Of a DNA stretch of 64,000 nt, positions 1 to 8,289 are shown piece after piece (position 1 is the stretch's first letter; the number at the start of each line of letters is the position of its first letter). Position numbers and translations under genes: made by a program. Below the pieces are notes generated by a model, which was not told where the DNA came from, did not search any database, and saw nothing but the letters and a program-made list of their open reading frames with translations. The stretch is from Dyadobacter flavalbus (GTDB lineage: Bacteria; Bacteroidota; Bacteroidia; Cytophagales; Spirosomataceae), in NCBI RefSeq assembly GCF_006149045.1, contig NZ_VBSN01000038.1, forward strand, positions 310,001-374,000, read 5' to 3'.

Positions 1-100
1 TTTCAGGAAAATACTGGATATTACAGGGAGAATAAATATCAGGTTTGCTTTATCTGTTAACATTTCTGATTCTGTTTCATTCTAACAACAAGCGCCTGAT

Positions 101-712
101 TTGAGCTTCGATCTGCAAATAGCGAACAATCCTGACGTTAATATCCAGCTTTGGAGGCGTTTCAAAGCGGGTGATTCGGATGCGCTTGGCCAGCTGGCCA
201 AAGTTCATTACCGGACGCTCTACAATTATGCGCTGAAGTTTTCGTCCGATCCGGATTTTATCCGCGATTCCATTCAGGATCTGTACCTTGATCTCTGGGA
301 ACGCAGGGATTTCCTGTCCGAAACCGCTTTTGTGAAATCGTATTTGATGAAGGCACTGCGGCACAAACTGATCAAGGAAAGCATTCGTTTAAAGCGTTTT
401 CATGAGCCGGTTCATGTTTACGCAGATTTTGAAATCGCAAACGGTTCTATTGAAGCCGATATGATTGAAGATGAGCAAAACCGCTATATGACAAGCCGCC
501 TCAAACAGATCATCAACGGACTTTCCAAACGCCAGCAGGAAATTATTTACCTCCGGTTTTACCAGAACTTCAATAATGAAGACATTGCCATGATCATGGG
601 CCTTGGCCGTCAGAGCGTCTCCAATCTTTTGTACCGTACCCTTAAGGAAATCAAGGAAATATGGACGCCTGCGTTTAACTGCGTGATTTTGTTCCTTTCA
701 GGTATGCTTTAA
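101..712 (+). CDS. ECF-type RNA polymerase sigma-70 factor
   Basis: This 203-residue protein has the two-domain layout of an ECF sigma factor. A sigma-70 region 2-like part spans about residues 20-95 (helical, with the DLYLDLWERRDFL stretch) and a region 4 helix-turn-helix about 130-185 (LSKRQQEIIYLRFYQNFNNEDIA, then LGRQSVSNLLYR). The start is TTG at 101: an in-frame stop lies at 83-85 and no ATG occurs before mid-protein, so TTG is the only reasonable start. The next genes are a FecR-type anti-sigma factor and a SusC receptor with an STN domain, the usual cell-surface signalling cassette. It presumably directs core polymerase to the downstream susCD-like operon when the receptor is loaded. 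The family and context are clear; the inducer is unknown. Confidence 0.93.
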   Translation: MSFDLQIANNPDVNIQLWRRFKAGDSDALGQLAKVHYRTLYNYALKFSSDPDFIRDSIQDLYLDLWERRDFLSETAFVKSYLMKALRHKLIKESIRLKRFHEPVHVYADFEIANGSIEADMIEDEQNRYMTSRLKQIINGLSKRQQEIIYLRFYQNFNNEDIAMIMGLGRQSVSNLLYRTLKEIKEIWTPAFNCVILFLSGML

Positions 713-836
713 TCGCTGCCTTTCTTCTTACAGCTGCTATTTTATTGTCATTTCCATAATTTTTAAAAATATTTTCATTTTTCTGGTTATAAGTCTGCCC
801 AAATGCGACATACATATCTGAAGTTAATTGTATGCT

Positions 837-1937
837 ATGGCCGATCAACAGTACAACACCATTGAAGAACTTGCAGCGGACGAAGGTTTCCGGCATTGGA
901 TCATGGAACCCACGCAGGAAACAGACGATTTCTGGCACAACTGGATGGACGGAAATCCGGAAAGGCAACTGCTGGCCAAACAGGCCAAAGAACTGGTCCT
1001 GGCAATTGACGAAGCCTTCCGTGACGATCTGACAAGCCAGATGCTGGAAAACGAGATTCAGGAAATTACCCGTAAAGCCGAGCTTGGAAAGCACACGGGC
1101 CGGTCGGAACATGATCAATTTACCCGGTTTCCTTACTGGCGGGCTGCGGCTGTTTTCGTATTGTTTTCAATCATCGGGTTGCTGTACATTCAATTTCCTT
1201 CATTTTACCAATCAGCGGACGGCGGGAAAGAGGTTCAGCATACTTCCGGGCAGTTCTATACCCGCACGAATCATGCTGATAAAGAAATGACTGTGTTGCT
1301 GAGCGACAACAGTGTTGCCACGCTGATGAAAGGAAGTTCCATTTCCTATCCCAAACAATTCAGCGGAAATGAACGAAAGGTATTTCTGGAAGGAGAAGCA
1401 TTTTTTGACGTTTCCAGAAATCCGGAAAAACCTTTTCTGGTTTACACCAGCGAAACGGTCACAAGAGTGCTGGGCACAAGCTTTCGGGTCAAAGCATTTA
1501 AAAAGGAAAACACGGTAATGGTACTGGTAAAAACGGGACGTGTGCTGGTGTATCCCAAAAATGAGTACGAAGCCGGACAAGAAAAACGACAGATTTCCGG
1601 CGTGGTACTGGCTCCTAACCAGCAGGCCGTATTCAGCAGAACTGAAAACCGCATCCAGAAAAGCATCGTTGCCCATCCTGAACTGCTGACGGAACTTTCG
1701 GCCCACAACGAAATGATTTTTGAAGACAAACCTGTTGCGCAGGTATTCCAGTCCCTAGAAGAAATTTACGGGATCGTGATCGTTTATGATGCTTCCGTGC
1801 TTTCAAACTGCATCATCAACGCACAGTTTACCGATGAAAGTCTGAAACAGCGAATGAACGCCATTTGTCAGGCTATCGGTGCAGGTTATGAAATCCAGAA
1901 CAACCGTATCGTAATCAGCAGCAAAGGATGCAGCTGA
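837..1937 (+). CDS. FecR family anti-sigma factor
   Basis: This is an inner-membrane sigma regulator of 366 residues. I start it at ATG 837; an in-frame TTG at 828 would add only three residues. A cytoplasmic N-terminal part of about 95 residues is followed by one membrane span (about residues 100-118, AAAVFVLFSIIGLLYIQF). The periplasmic FecR domain follows (about 150-260, including LSDNSVATLMKGSSISYPKQ and FLEGEAFFDVSRNPEKPF), then a C-terminal DUF4974-like domain (about 290-360) that resembles an STN fold. By family knowledge it holds the ECF sigma factor encoded just upstream and is gated by the STN domain of the TonB-dependent receptor encoded just downstream. The gap to the sigma gene is 124 bp. 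Confidence 0.93.
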   Translation: MADQQYNTIEELAADEGFRHWIMEPTQETDDFWHNWMDGNPERQLLAKQAKELVLAIDEAFRDDLTSQMLENEIQEITRKAELGKHTGRSEHDQFTRFPYWRAAAVFVLFSIIGLLYIQFPSFYQSADGGKEVQHTSGQFYTRTNHADKEMTVLLSDNSVATLMKGSSISYPKQFSGNERKVFLEGEAFFDVSRNPEKPFLVYTSETVTRVLGTSFRVKAFKKENTVMVLVKTGRVLVYPKNEYEAGQEKRQISGVVLAPNQQAVFSRTENRIQKSIVAHPELLTELSAHNEMIFEDKPVAQVFQSLEEIYGIVIVYDASVLSNCIINAQFTDESLKQRMNAICQAIGAGYEIQNNRIVISSKGCS

Positions 1938-2155
1938 TATGTAATGATTTGCGCAAGACCATCTTTCCCTTTTTAGAACCTTCAAATCATATTCATACTA
2001 AAACTGCTGCCTATGCCTGATAAAATCATTGCCGATCTGACTGTCCGGAAGATTTAATTTCTTCATACAGCAAACCTGCGCATCCGGCTTTCTGAACTTT
2101 CCGGAAGAGGAATTCTCAGCTTCTTTTTTAATCACTGTACCAAACCAGATTTCAT

Positions 2156-5100
2156 ATGAAAAAAAATCGACTATTGAACAGGCTGCACTGCAACGTCATG
2201 CGAATGTCATTATTTCAATTAATATTTATCTTAATTACAGCTGATTTTTCCAGGGCAGTTCCGGCGGGCACGCGGGACATTCTGAATCAGAAAATATCGA
2301 TTCAGGTTAATAATCAGGAACTCAAAACCGTACTCGGCAAACTGAACAAGCTTACGCAGATTCATTTTACATACAGTTCGGCACTGATCCGTTCACAGAA
2401 AAAAGTCACGCTGCATGCCGTTGACAAACCTTTGTCCGATGTACTGGACGAGCTTTTCCGGCCGATCAACATCACTTACAAAATTGAAGGCAAACAGATT
2501 GTACTGCTGAAAAGCCTGCCGCAGCCCGAAAGTCATCTTCAGGAAATGATCCGTACGCAGGCAGGCATCGACCGCAATATCAGCGGAAAAGTGCTGGATG
2601 AAAAAGGGGTTCCGCTGCCGGGTGTCAGCATCGTTGTCAAAGGCTCCAAAACAGGAACTGCCACCAATACGGAAGGCGCATACCAGCTGAGCGTTCCCGA
2701 TGCCGGCGGCGTGCTGATATTTTCCTACGTCGGCTATACACCCCAGGAAGTTGCTTTGGGAAACCAGTCCACTTACGACATTACCATGACACCGGATGTC
2801 CGGAACCTGGAAATGGTTGTGGTGACGGCTTTGGGAATCAAAAGAGACGCCAAAAAACTCGGCTACTCCACGGCTACGGTAAATACCGAGGAACTGACTA
2901 CGAACCGGACTACGAATCTGGGAAACAGTCTTCAGGGAAAAGTGGCCGGACTGAACGTAACGCCACCGGCCAGCGGTCCCGGCGGCTCGACTAAAATCCG
3001 TATCCGTGGCCAGTCATCATTCGGCGGCAATAACTCTCCGCTTATTATTGTAAACGGCATTCCGATCAACAACAGCAGCGTTTCTGCAGGCGGATCAAAC
3101 GGCAACGGAACGGGCAACCCGACAGGCGGTTCATCGGATGCGGGCGACGGACTTCAAAGTATCAATCAGGACGATATCGAATCCATGACCGTACTGAAAG
3201 GAGCAGCGGCAGCGGCACTTTACGGATTTCGTGCCAAAGACGGGGCCATCATCATCACGACAAAAAGCGGCAGCAAAACAACAGGGATCGGCGTAGAAGT
3301 AAATTCCAATTTTCAGGCACAGGAGGCACTGGACTATACCGATTTTCAGTACGAATACGGACAAGGAGAATTCGGCAAACGGCCCACGTCGGTAGCAGAA
3401 GCACAAAGTTCCGGGGTATTTGCCTTCGGTGAAAAAATGGACGGACAGCTCACGCCGCAGTTTGACGGAAGCATGAAGCCCTACTCTCCGCATAAAGACC
3501 GCATTAAAAATTTCTACAGAACGGGTACCAGTTTTACCAATTCCGTCGCATTATCCGGCGGAAACGAAAAAGGCAATTTCCGGCTTTCATTTGCCAATAC
3601 GGACGCCAACGCGATCATGCCCAATTCTGATTACCATAAAAAAATCTTCAATCTGGGGCTGAATTACAAGTTTTCTGACAAGCTTTCCGCACAGCTGAAT
3701 GCCAATTATTCCAACGAGTACAACAAGAACCCGCCGCAGATCGGGATTCAGGATATGAATGCGAATACGACCATTTATACCCTGGCGACCAGCATTGATA
3801 CCGACTGGCTTAAAAACCGGAAAGATGCGAACGGCAATGAAATGCCGCTTGCCCGCTTTACCAACCGGAACAATCCGTACTGGGTTGCCTACGACCGCTT
3901 TGAAAATGTACGCCGCGACCGGATTTTCGGCAACACATCGCTGCGCTATGATTTCACCAACTGGCTGTTTGTTCAGGGCCGGATCGGTCAGGATTATTTT
4001 ACCCGTCCGTACAATTACAACCGTCCGACCGGAACACGGTCCATCGGTGCGGTTGCCACGGGTTTTAATGGTTATTATTATCAGGATGTGGCGACATTCC
4101 GCGAGCGGAACCTCGACATTCTCATCGGTGCAAACCGCACTTTCGGTGACTTTGGCTTTGACCTTACATTGGGTGGGAACCAGATGCAGCAGATCAGCGA
4201 TAATATGTCCACTGCTGTTACCAACTTTTATGTACGCGACCTTTACACCATTGCAAACGGCCAGATCAAAAACCCTAATTACGGGTATAGCAAGAAAAAG
4301 GTCAATTCCATCTACGGCGCGCTTGAATTGTCCTACAAAGGATTTCTGTTCATCAATGTCACCGGCAGAAATGACTGGTTTTCTACTTTGAACCCGAACT
4401 CCAACAGCTATTTATATCCGTCTGTCAGCGGAAGCTTTGTATTCAGTCAGGCGTTTCAGAATGTTCCGGAATGGCTGAATTACGGCAAGATCCGCGCTGC
4501 ATATGCCGAAGTGGGCGGTGATACGGACCCTTATTCCGATAACCTGTATTACGGGATCAACGCCAACCCGTTTAACGGAACCGCTTTGGGCAACCTGCCT
4601 TCCACCATCAGTCCGAATGCAAACCTGCGGCCGCTGAAAGTGAAAGAAACCGAAATCGGTCTGGAATTCAAAACCTTTGACAGCCGCCTGAATCTGGACA
4701 TGTCATTATACCGCAAAAATACGGTGGACGAAATCCTGAATGTCGATATTTCCAATGCATCGGGTTTCAGCCAGACCAAAGTCAATGTCGGCAAACTGCG
4801 GAATCAGGGCATCGAGTTTCTTTTGACGATTGTACCCGTAAGAACAGAGGGTTTTACATGGGAAACAAGTTTTAACGGAAGTTACAACATCAGCAAAGTA
4901 CTTGAACTGGCAGCCGGCCAGCAGCGGTTCGACGTCGGTACGGGTGAATTTTTCGGGATTGTTTCGCATGAAGTCGGCAAGCCGCTTGCATCGCTGCGCG
5001 GCTTCGACTACAAACGGGATGCGCAGGGACGGATCATTACTTCCGGCGGACTTCCGTTGCAAGGTAGTCTGACTACGTTCGGGAGCGCCATTCCGAAATG

Positions 5101-5614
5101 GGTCGGCGCATGGGTCAATACGATCAATGTAAAAGGAATCCGTATCGGAACACAAATCGATTTCAAGGCCGGCAACAAGATTCTGTCCAACTCCAACCTC
5201 AACTTTCTCCGCGAAGGACTTTCCAAACCTTCACTCGTCGGACGCGAAGGCGGCGTATTGTTCGAAAGCGTAACGGCGGAAGGCTTGCCCAATACGCAGC
5301 ATGTGGAAGCCGAGCAGTTTTACACATCCTACCGCAGTACAAACCTTGCTGCCCCGTTTGTTTATAACGGCGCCTTTGTACGCTGGAGAACGCTTTCGAT
5401 TGGATATGACCTTTCCCGTTTTTTAAGAGAAAAAACATTTATCAAAGGACTGAGCATTTCGGCCATGTGCAACAACGTACTGCTGATCAAGAAATACATC
5501 GACAACCTTGATCCCGAAGCGCAGGTATCCGCATCAGACAATTTACAGGGCATAGAAACGCATACGCTTCCGACGACCAGAAGCTACGGCCTTAATCTTA
5601 ACCTTAAATTATAA
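2156..5614 (+). CDS. SusC/RagA-type TonB-dependent outer-membrane receptor with STN domain
   Basis: This 1152-residue outer-membrane importer has an N-terminal signal sequence (about 1-35). An STN domain (about 47-120) follows; it is the periplasmic piece that talks to FecR. Next come a carboxypeptidase-regulatory-like beta-sandwich (about 138-215, ISGKVLDEKGVPLPGVSI), the SusC hallmark VVVTALGIKRDAKKLGYS, a plug domain (about 235-375) and a large beta-barrel ending in an aromatic/Leu-rich terminal strand. It forms a lidded pore with the SusD lipoprotein encoded 19 bp downstream and takes up an oligosaccharide, glycoconjugate or similar ligand using TonB energy. The STN domain and the adjacent sigma/FecR pair show that it is a transducing receptor. 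The substrate cannot be read from sequence. Confidence 0.96.
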   Translation: MKKNRLLNRLHCNVMRMSLFQLIFILITADFSRAVPAGTRDILNQKISIQVNNQELKTVLGKLNKLTQIHFTYSSALIRSQKKVTLHAVDKPLSDVLDELFRPINITYKIEGKQIVLLKSLPQPESHLQEMIRTQAGIDRNISGKVLDEKGVPLPGVSIVVKGSKTGTATNTEGAYQLSVPDAGGVLIFSYVGYTPQEVALGNQSTYDITMTPDVRNLEMVVVTALGIKRDAKKLGYSTATVNTEELTTNRTTNLGNSLQGKVAGLNVTPPASGPGGSTKIRIRGQSSFGGNNSPLIIVNGIPINNSSVSAGGSNGNGTGNPTGGSSDAGDGLQSINQDDIESMTVLKGAAAAALYGFRAKDGAIIITTKSGSKTTGIGVEVNSNFQAQEALDYTDFQYEYGQGEFGKRPTSVAEAQSSGVFAFGEKMDGQLTPQFDGSMKPYSPHKDRIKNFYRTGTSFTNSVALSGGNEKGNFRLSFANTDANAIMPNSDYHKKIFNLGLNYKFSDKLSAQLNANYSNEYNKNPPQIGIQDMNANTTIYTLATSIDTDWLKNRKDANGNEMPLARFTNRNNPYWVAYDRFENVRRDRIFGNTSLRYDFTNWLFVQGRIGQDYFTRPYNYNRPTGTRSIGAVATGFNGYYYQDVATFRERNLDILIGANRTFGDFGFDLTLGGNQMQQISDNMSTAVTNFYVRDLYTIANGQIKNPNYGYSKKKVNSIYGALELSYKGFLFINVTGRNDWFSTLNPNSNSYLYPSVSGSFVFSQAFQNVPEWLNYGKIRAAYAEVGGDTDPYSDNLYYGINANPFNGTALGNLPSTISPNANLRPLKVKETEIGLEFKTFDSRLNLDMSLYRKNTVDEILNVDISNASGFSQTKVNVGKLRNQGIEFLLTIVPVRTEGFTWETSFNGSYNISKVLELAAGQQRFDVGTGEFFGIVSHEVGKPLASLRGFDYKRDAQGRIITSGGLPLQGSLTTFGSAIPKWVGAWVNTINVKGIRIGTQIDFKAGNKILSNSNLNFLREGLSKPSLVGREGGVLFESVTAEGLPNTQHVEAEQFYTSYRSTNLAAPFVYNGAFVRWRTLSIGYDLSRFLREKTFIKGLSISAMCNNVLLIKKYIDNLDPEAQVSASDNLQGIETHTLPTTRSYGLNLNLKL

Positions 5615-5633
5615 ACCTCATTTCCAGATTTTT

Positions 5634-7166
5634 ATGAAAAAGACTGTTTTATACTTTACACTTCTTGGCATACTGACATTCGCTGCATCGTGCGACAAAG
5701 GTTTTGAGGACGTCAACAAAAATCCCGTTCTTGCCACCAGCATTGATCCCGCTTATCTTTTTTCGAATGCACAGTTTGGATCGGCCATTGCCACGCAGCA
5801 TTATCAGCTTCAGATCGTACAGCAGATCAATACGCCCTATACCGGCGTGCTGGAAGGCGGAAATCACAACACCGTTTCCGATCCGAACACCAATGCCAAT
5901 TTCAATTCCCTGTACCTTCAGAACGGGCCGGTAAACCTGCTTACTACCGTTATCGCTCAAACGAAAGACAATGCGGCAAGAAGCAATCTCTATAACATGG
6001 CGCGTATCTGGAGAGCTTACGTTTTTATGGTTTTAGTGGACACTTACGGCGACGTTCCCTACTTTGAGGCCGGAAAGGCATTTTTGGAAGGAATCAATTT
6101 GCCTAAGTACGATGACCAGAAAGTAATTTATGACGATCTGTTAAAGGAACTGGAAGAAGGAACGAAAGGACTGGATGCATCAAAGGCGATTGAATCCGGC
6201 GATCTTTTTTACAAGGGAAATATCGCGCAATGGAAAAAACTGGGCAATTCCTTACTGCTCAGGGCTGCCATGCGGTTCACCAAGGTGGACACCGAAAAGG
6301 CAAAACGCTATGTAGCCAAAGCGGTAGATCCGGCGAACGGCGGGCTTTTGAGTTCAAACGCAGATAATGCTTATATCGCTTTTAACAGCACATTCAATCA
6401 TCCTTTGGCTAATTACTTTCAAGGAACTGAAAGAGGAAACGTTTATCTCGGCAAAGCTTTTGTCGATTATCTGAAAACGACCAATGATCCAAGACTGCAG
6501 GTGATTTCCGTGCGATATGAAACGCCGGGCAACCCCATTGCCACCGCAGGAGCCGAAGATACAACCCGTGCCAGCCAGAACGGAATGCCTTACGGTTATA
6601 ATGAATCCACCATCCTGAATGCCCCGGGTTTTCCGGGAAAAACGGGTTCCGCATTCAATTACTCGCAGATCAACAGGAAGACGCTTGGCAAAATTGATGC
6701 GCCGGAATTCTTTATAACCTATTCACAGACAGCGCTGTTGCTTGCCGATGCGGTGGTCAGAGGCTGGGCGACGGGCGATGCCAAACTGCTTTATGAAACC
6801 GGCGTAAAGGCGCATATGGACCAACTCGCGACTTACGACATTTCGGCAACGATCAGTACGGCAAAGCAAAATGCATATCTGGCCGCAAACCCGTATAACC
6901 CGCAGAAAGCACTGGAACAGATCAACACGCAATACTGGGTTTCTTCCTTTCTGAACGGCTCGGAAGCCTGGGCCAATTTCCGCCGGACCGGCTACCCTGT
7001 TTTGCCTGTAAACAATTATCCCGGCAAAGACCCGTCGGTAAAGGACTTCATCCGCAGGCTGGTTTATCCGGTAAGGGAAAGGTCCGTCAACGAAGCCAAT
7101 TACCTGGAAGCCGTGGCAAGAATGGGCCCGGACGAACTGGGAACGCCTGTTTTCTGGGACAAATAA
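5634..7166 (+). CDS. SusD/RagB family substrate-binding lipoprotein
   Basis: This 510-residue surface lipoprotein has a lipobox LTFAASC with the lipidated Cys near residue 20. It then has the SusD-type N-terminal motif (CDKGFEDVNKNP) and helical TPR-like regions (for example MARIWRAYVFMVLVDTYGDVPYFEA, given here only as a landmark at about residues 121-145). The family is the SusD-like group that binds ligand at the cell surface and closes over the SusC barrel. The gene follows susC by 19 bp and precedes the RraA-like gene by 52 bp, so one operon is likely. Length and architecture are normal. The ligand is unknown; the downstream dehydratase suggests an acid sugar or a polymer that yields one, which is inference. 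Confidence 0.95.
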   Translation: MKKTVLYFTLLGILTFAASCDKGFEDVNKNPVLATSIDPAYLFSNAQFGSAIATQHYQLQIVQQINTPYTGVLEGGNHNTVSDPNTNANFNSLYLQNGPVNLLTTVIAQTKDNAARSNLYNMARIWRAYVFMVLVDTYGDVPYFEAGKAFLEGINLPKYDDQKVIYDDLLKELEEGTKGLDASKAIESGDLFYKGNIAQWKKLGNSLLLRAAMRFTKVDTEKAKRYVAKAVDPANGGLLSSNADNAYIAFNSTFNHPLANYFQGTERGNVYLGKAFVDYLKTTNDPRLQVISVRYETPGNPIATAGAEDTTRASQNGMPYGYNESTILNAPGFPGKTGSAFNYSQINRKTLGKIDAPEFFITYSQTALLLADAVVRGWATGDAKLLYETGVKAHMDQLATYDISATISTAKQNAYLAANPYNPQKALEQINTQYWVSSFLNGSEAWANFRRTGYPVLPVNNYPGKDPSVKDFIRRLVYPVRERSVNEANYLEAVARMGPDELGTPVFWDK

Positions 7167-7218
7167 AATCATTGAAAAACAATAACCATTTTCTTTTTAT
7201 ACCCTTAATTTCTAGTTT

Positions 7219-8151
7219 ATGTTAAAACAAAAATTGTTTACAGGAGCTTTTGTGCTTTGTGCCCTGGTTTCCGGCGCACAATCCATTTCTCCTTCCTCCG
7301 ATCAGATCAAAGCTTACACATCCGCCTGGAAAGGAGAACGTTCCGCCGACGGACGCCCGAGAGTTTCCGACGCTATTCTGGCAAGACTGAAAAATATTTC
7401 TGTGGAAGAAGCCTGGGGCGTGCTGAGAAACAAAGGATATCAGAACCAGTTTGAAGGCGAATGGCAGCTCATTCATGATGACAGCGTGATGACAGGCCGC
7501 GTAGTGACCGCACAGTACGTTCCGCTTCGTCCGGACTTGCAGGATCTTGTAAAGGAAACCGGCAAAAAAGAAGGCAGGGTTCAAACCGGCGGTACCAATT
7601 CCTGGCCGATCGACGTGCTGAAAGAAGGGGACGTGTATGTTGCTGACGGTTATGGCAAAATCGCAGACGGAACCTTGATCGGCGATAATCTCGGAAACTC
7701 CATTTATGCCAAATCAAAGCGCGGCGTTATCTTTTACGGTTCCGTCCGCGATGTGGAAGGACTGAGTGAGATCAAAGGTTTCAATGCTTGGATAAAAGGA
7801 CAGGACCCGTCTTACATTCAGCAGATGATGCTTACGAACATCAATACGCCTGTAAGGATCGGAAGAGCGATTGTACTGCCGGGCGACGTGGTGCTTGCCA
7901 AGAAATACGGGACTATTTTCATCCCAGCGCATCTGGTGGAAGAACTGGTGATCACATCCGAAGTGACTGCGCTCCGCGACGAATTCGGGCATCTTCGCCT
8001 GCGTGAAGGAAAATATACGCCCGGTGAAATAGACACGAAGTGGTCCGACGCCATCCAGAAAGACTTTCTGAACTGGGTTAACAATTATCCGGGTAAACTG
8101 CCGATGACTAAAAAGGAACTGGACGATTATCTGAAAGACAGGAATTACTGA
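7219..8151 (+). CDS. Exported RraA-fold (HMG/CHA aldolase-like) protein
   Basis: This 310-residue protein starts with a typical secretion signal (about residues 1-21, ending LVSGAQS). The C-terminal two thirds match the RraA fold: GDNLGNSIYAKSKRG at about 155-169, then YGSVRDVEGL with the conserved Arg177-Asp178 pair. In class II pyruvate aldolases of this family (4-hydroxy-4-methyl-2-oxoglutarate / carboxy-hydroxy-oxoadipate aldolase) that pair binds the metal and substrate. The later PVRIGRAIVLPGDVVLAKKYG segment is also typical. The extra 90-100 N-terminal residues are longer than in standard RraA proteins of about 160-230 residues. A secreted aldolase is uncommon. Beside an exported dehydratase it could cleave a 2-keto-3-deoxy acid to pyruvate and an aldehyde, which is inference. 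An RNase E regulator role is unlikely given the signal peptide. Confidence 0.85.
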   Translation: MLKQKLFTGAFVLCALVSGAQSISPSSDQIKAYTSAWKGERSADGRPRVSDAILARLKNISVEEAWGVLRNKGYQNQFEGEWQLIHDDSVMTGRVVTAQYVPLRPDLQDLVKETGKKEGRVQTGGTNSWPIDVLKEGDVYVADGYGKIADGTLIGDNLGNSIYAKSKRGVIFYGSVRDVEGLSEIKGFNAWIKGQDPSYIQQMMLTNINTPVRIGRAIVLPGDVVLAKKYGTIFIPAHLVEELVITSEVTALRDEFGHLRLREGKYTPGEIDTKWSDAIQKDFLNWVNNYPGKLPMTKKELDDYLKDRNY

Positions 8152-8289
8152 AGAGTAAAAAGTGAGAGGTAAGATGTGAGGGTTGGCATTTAGCAATAAC
8201 CACTTGCAAAACGTTTCACTTTTCACATAAAACATTTCACCTTTCACATTTCACCAAAGAAACATTTTACACCTTATAACAAATCACCA
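8152..8289. repeat. Low-complexity heptamer-rich spacer (TTTCAC/GTGAAA type)
   Basis: The spacer begins with purine-rich words (AGTAAAAAGTGAGAGGTAAG) and ends with their loose complement, a run of pyrimidine-rich words such as TTTCACTTTTCAC, TTTCACCTTTCAC and ATTTCACC. The two halves can fold back on each other imperfectly. Related arrays occur at 12987-13005 and 16935-17141 and a short duplicated form at 37472-37508, so this appears to be a dispersed intergenic repeat type. No coding potential is seen. Confidence 0.6.
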
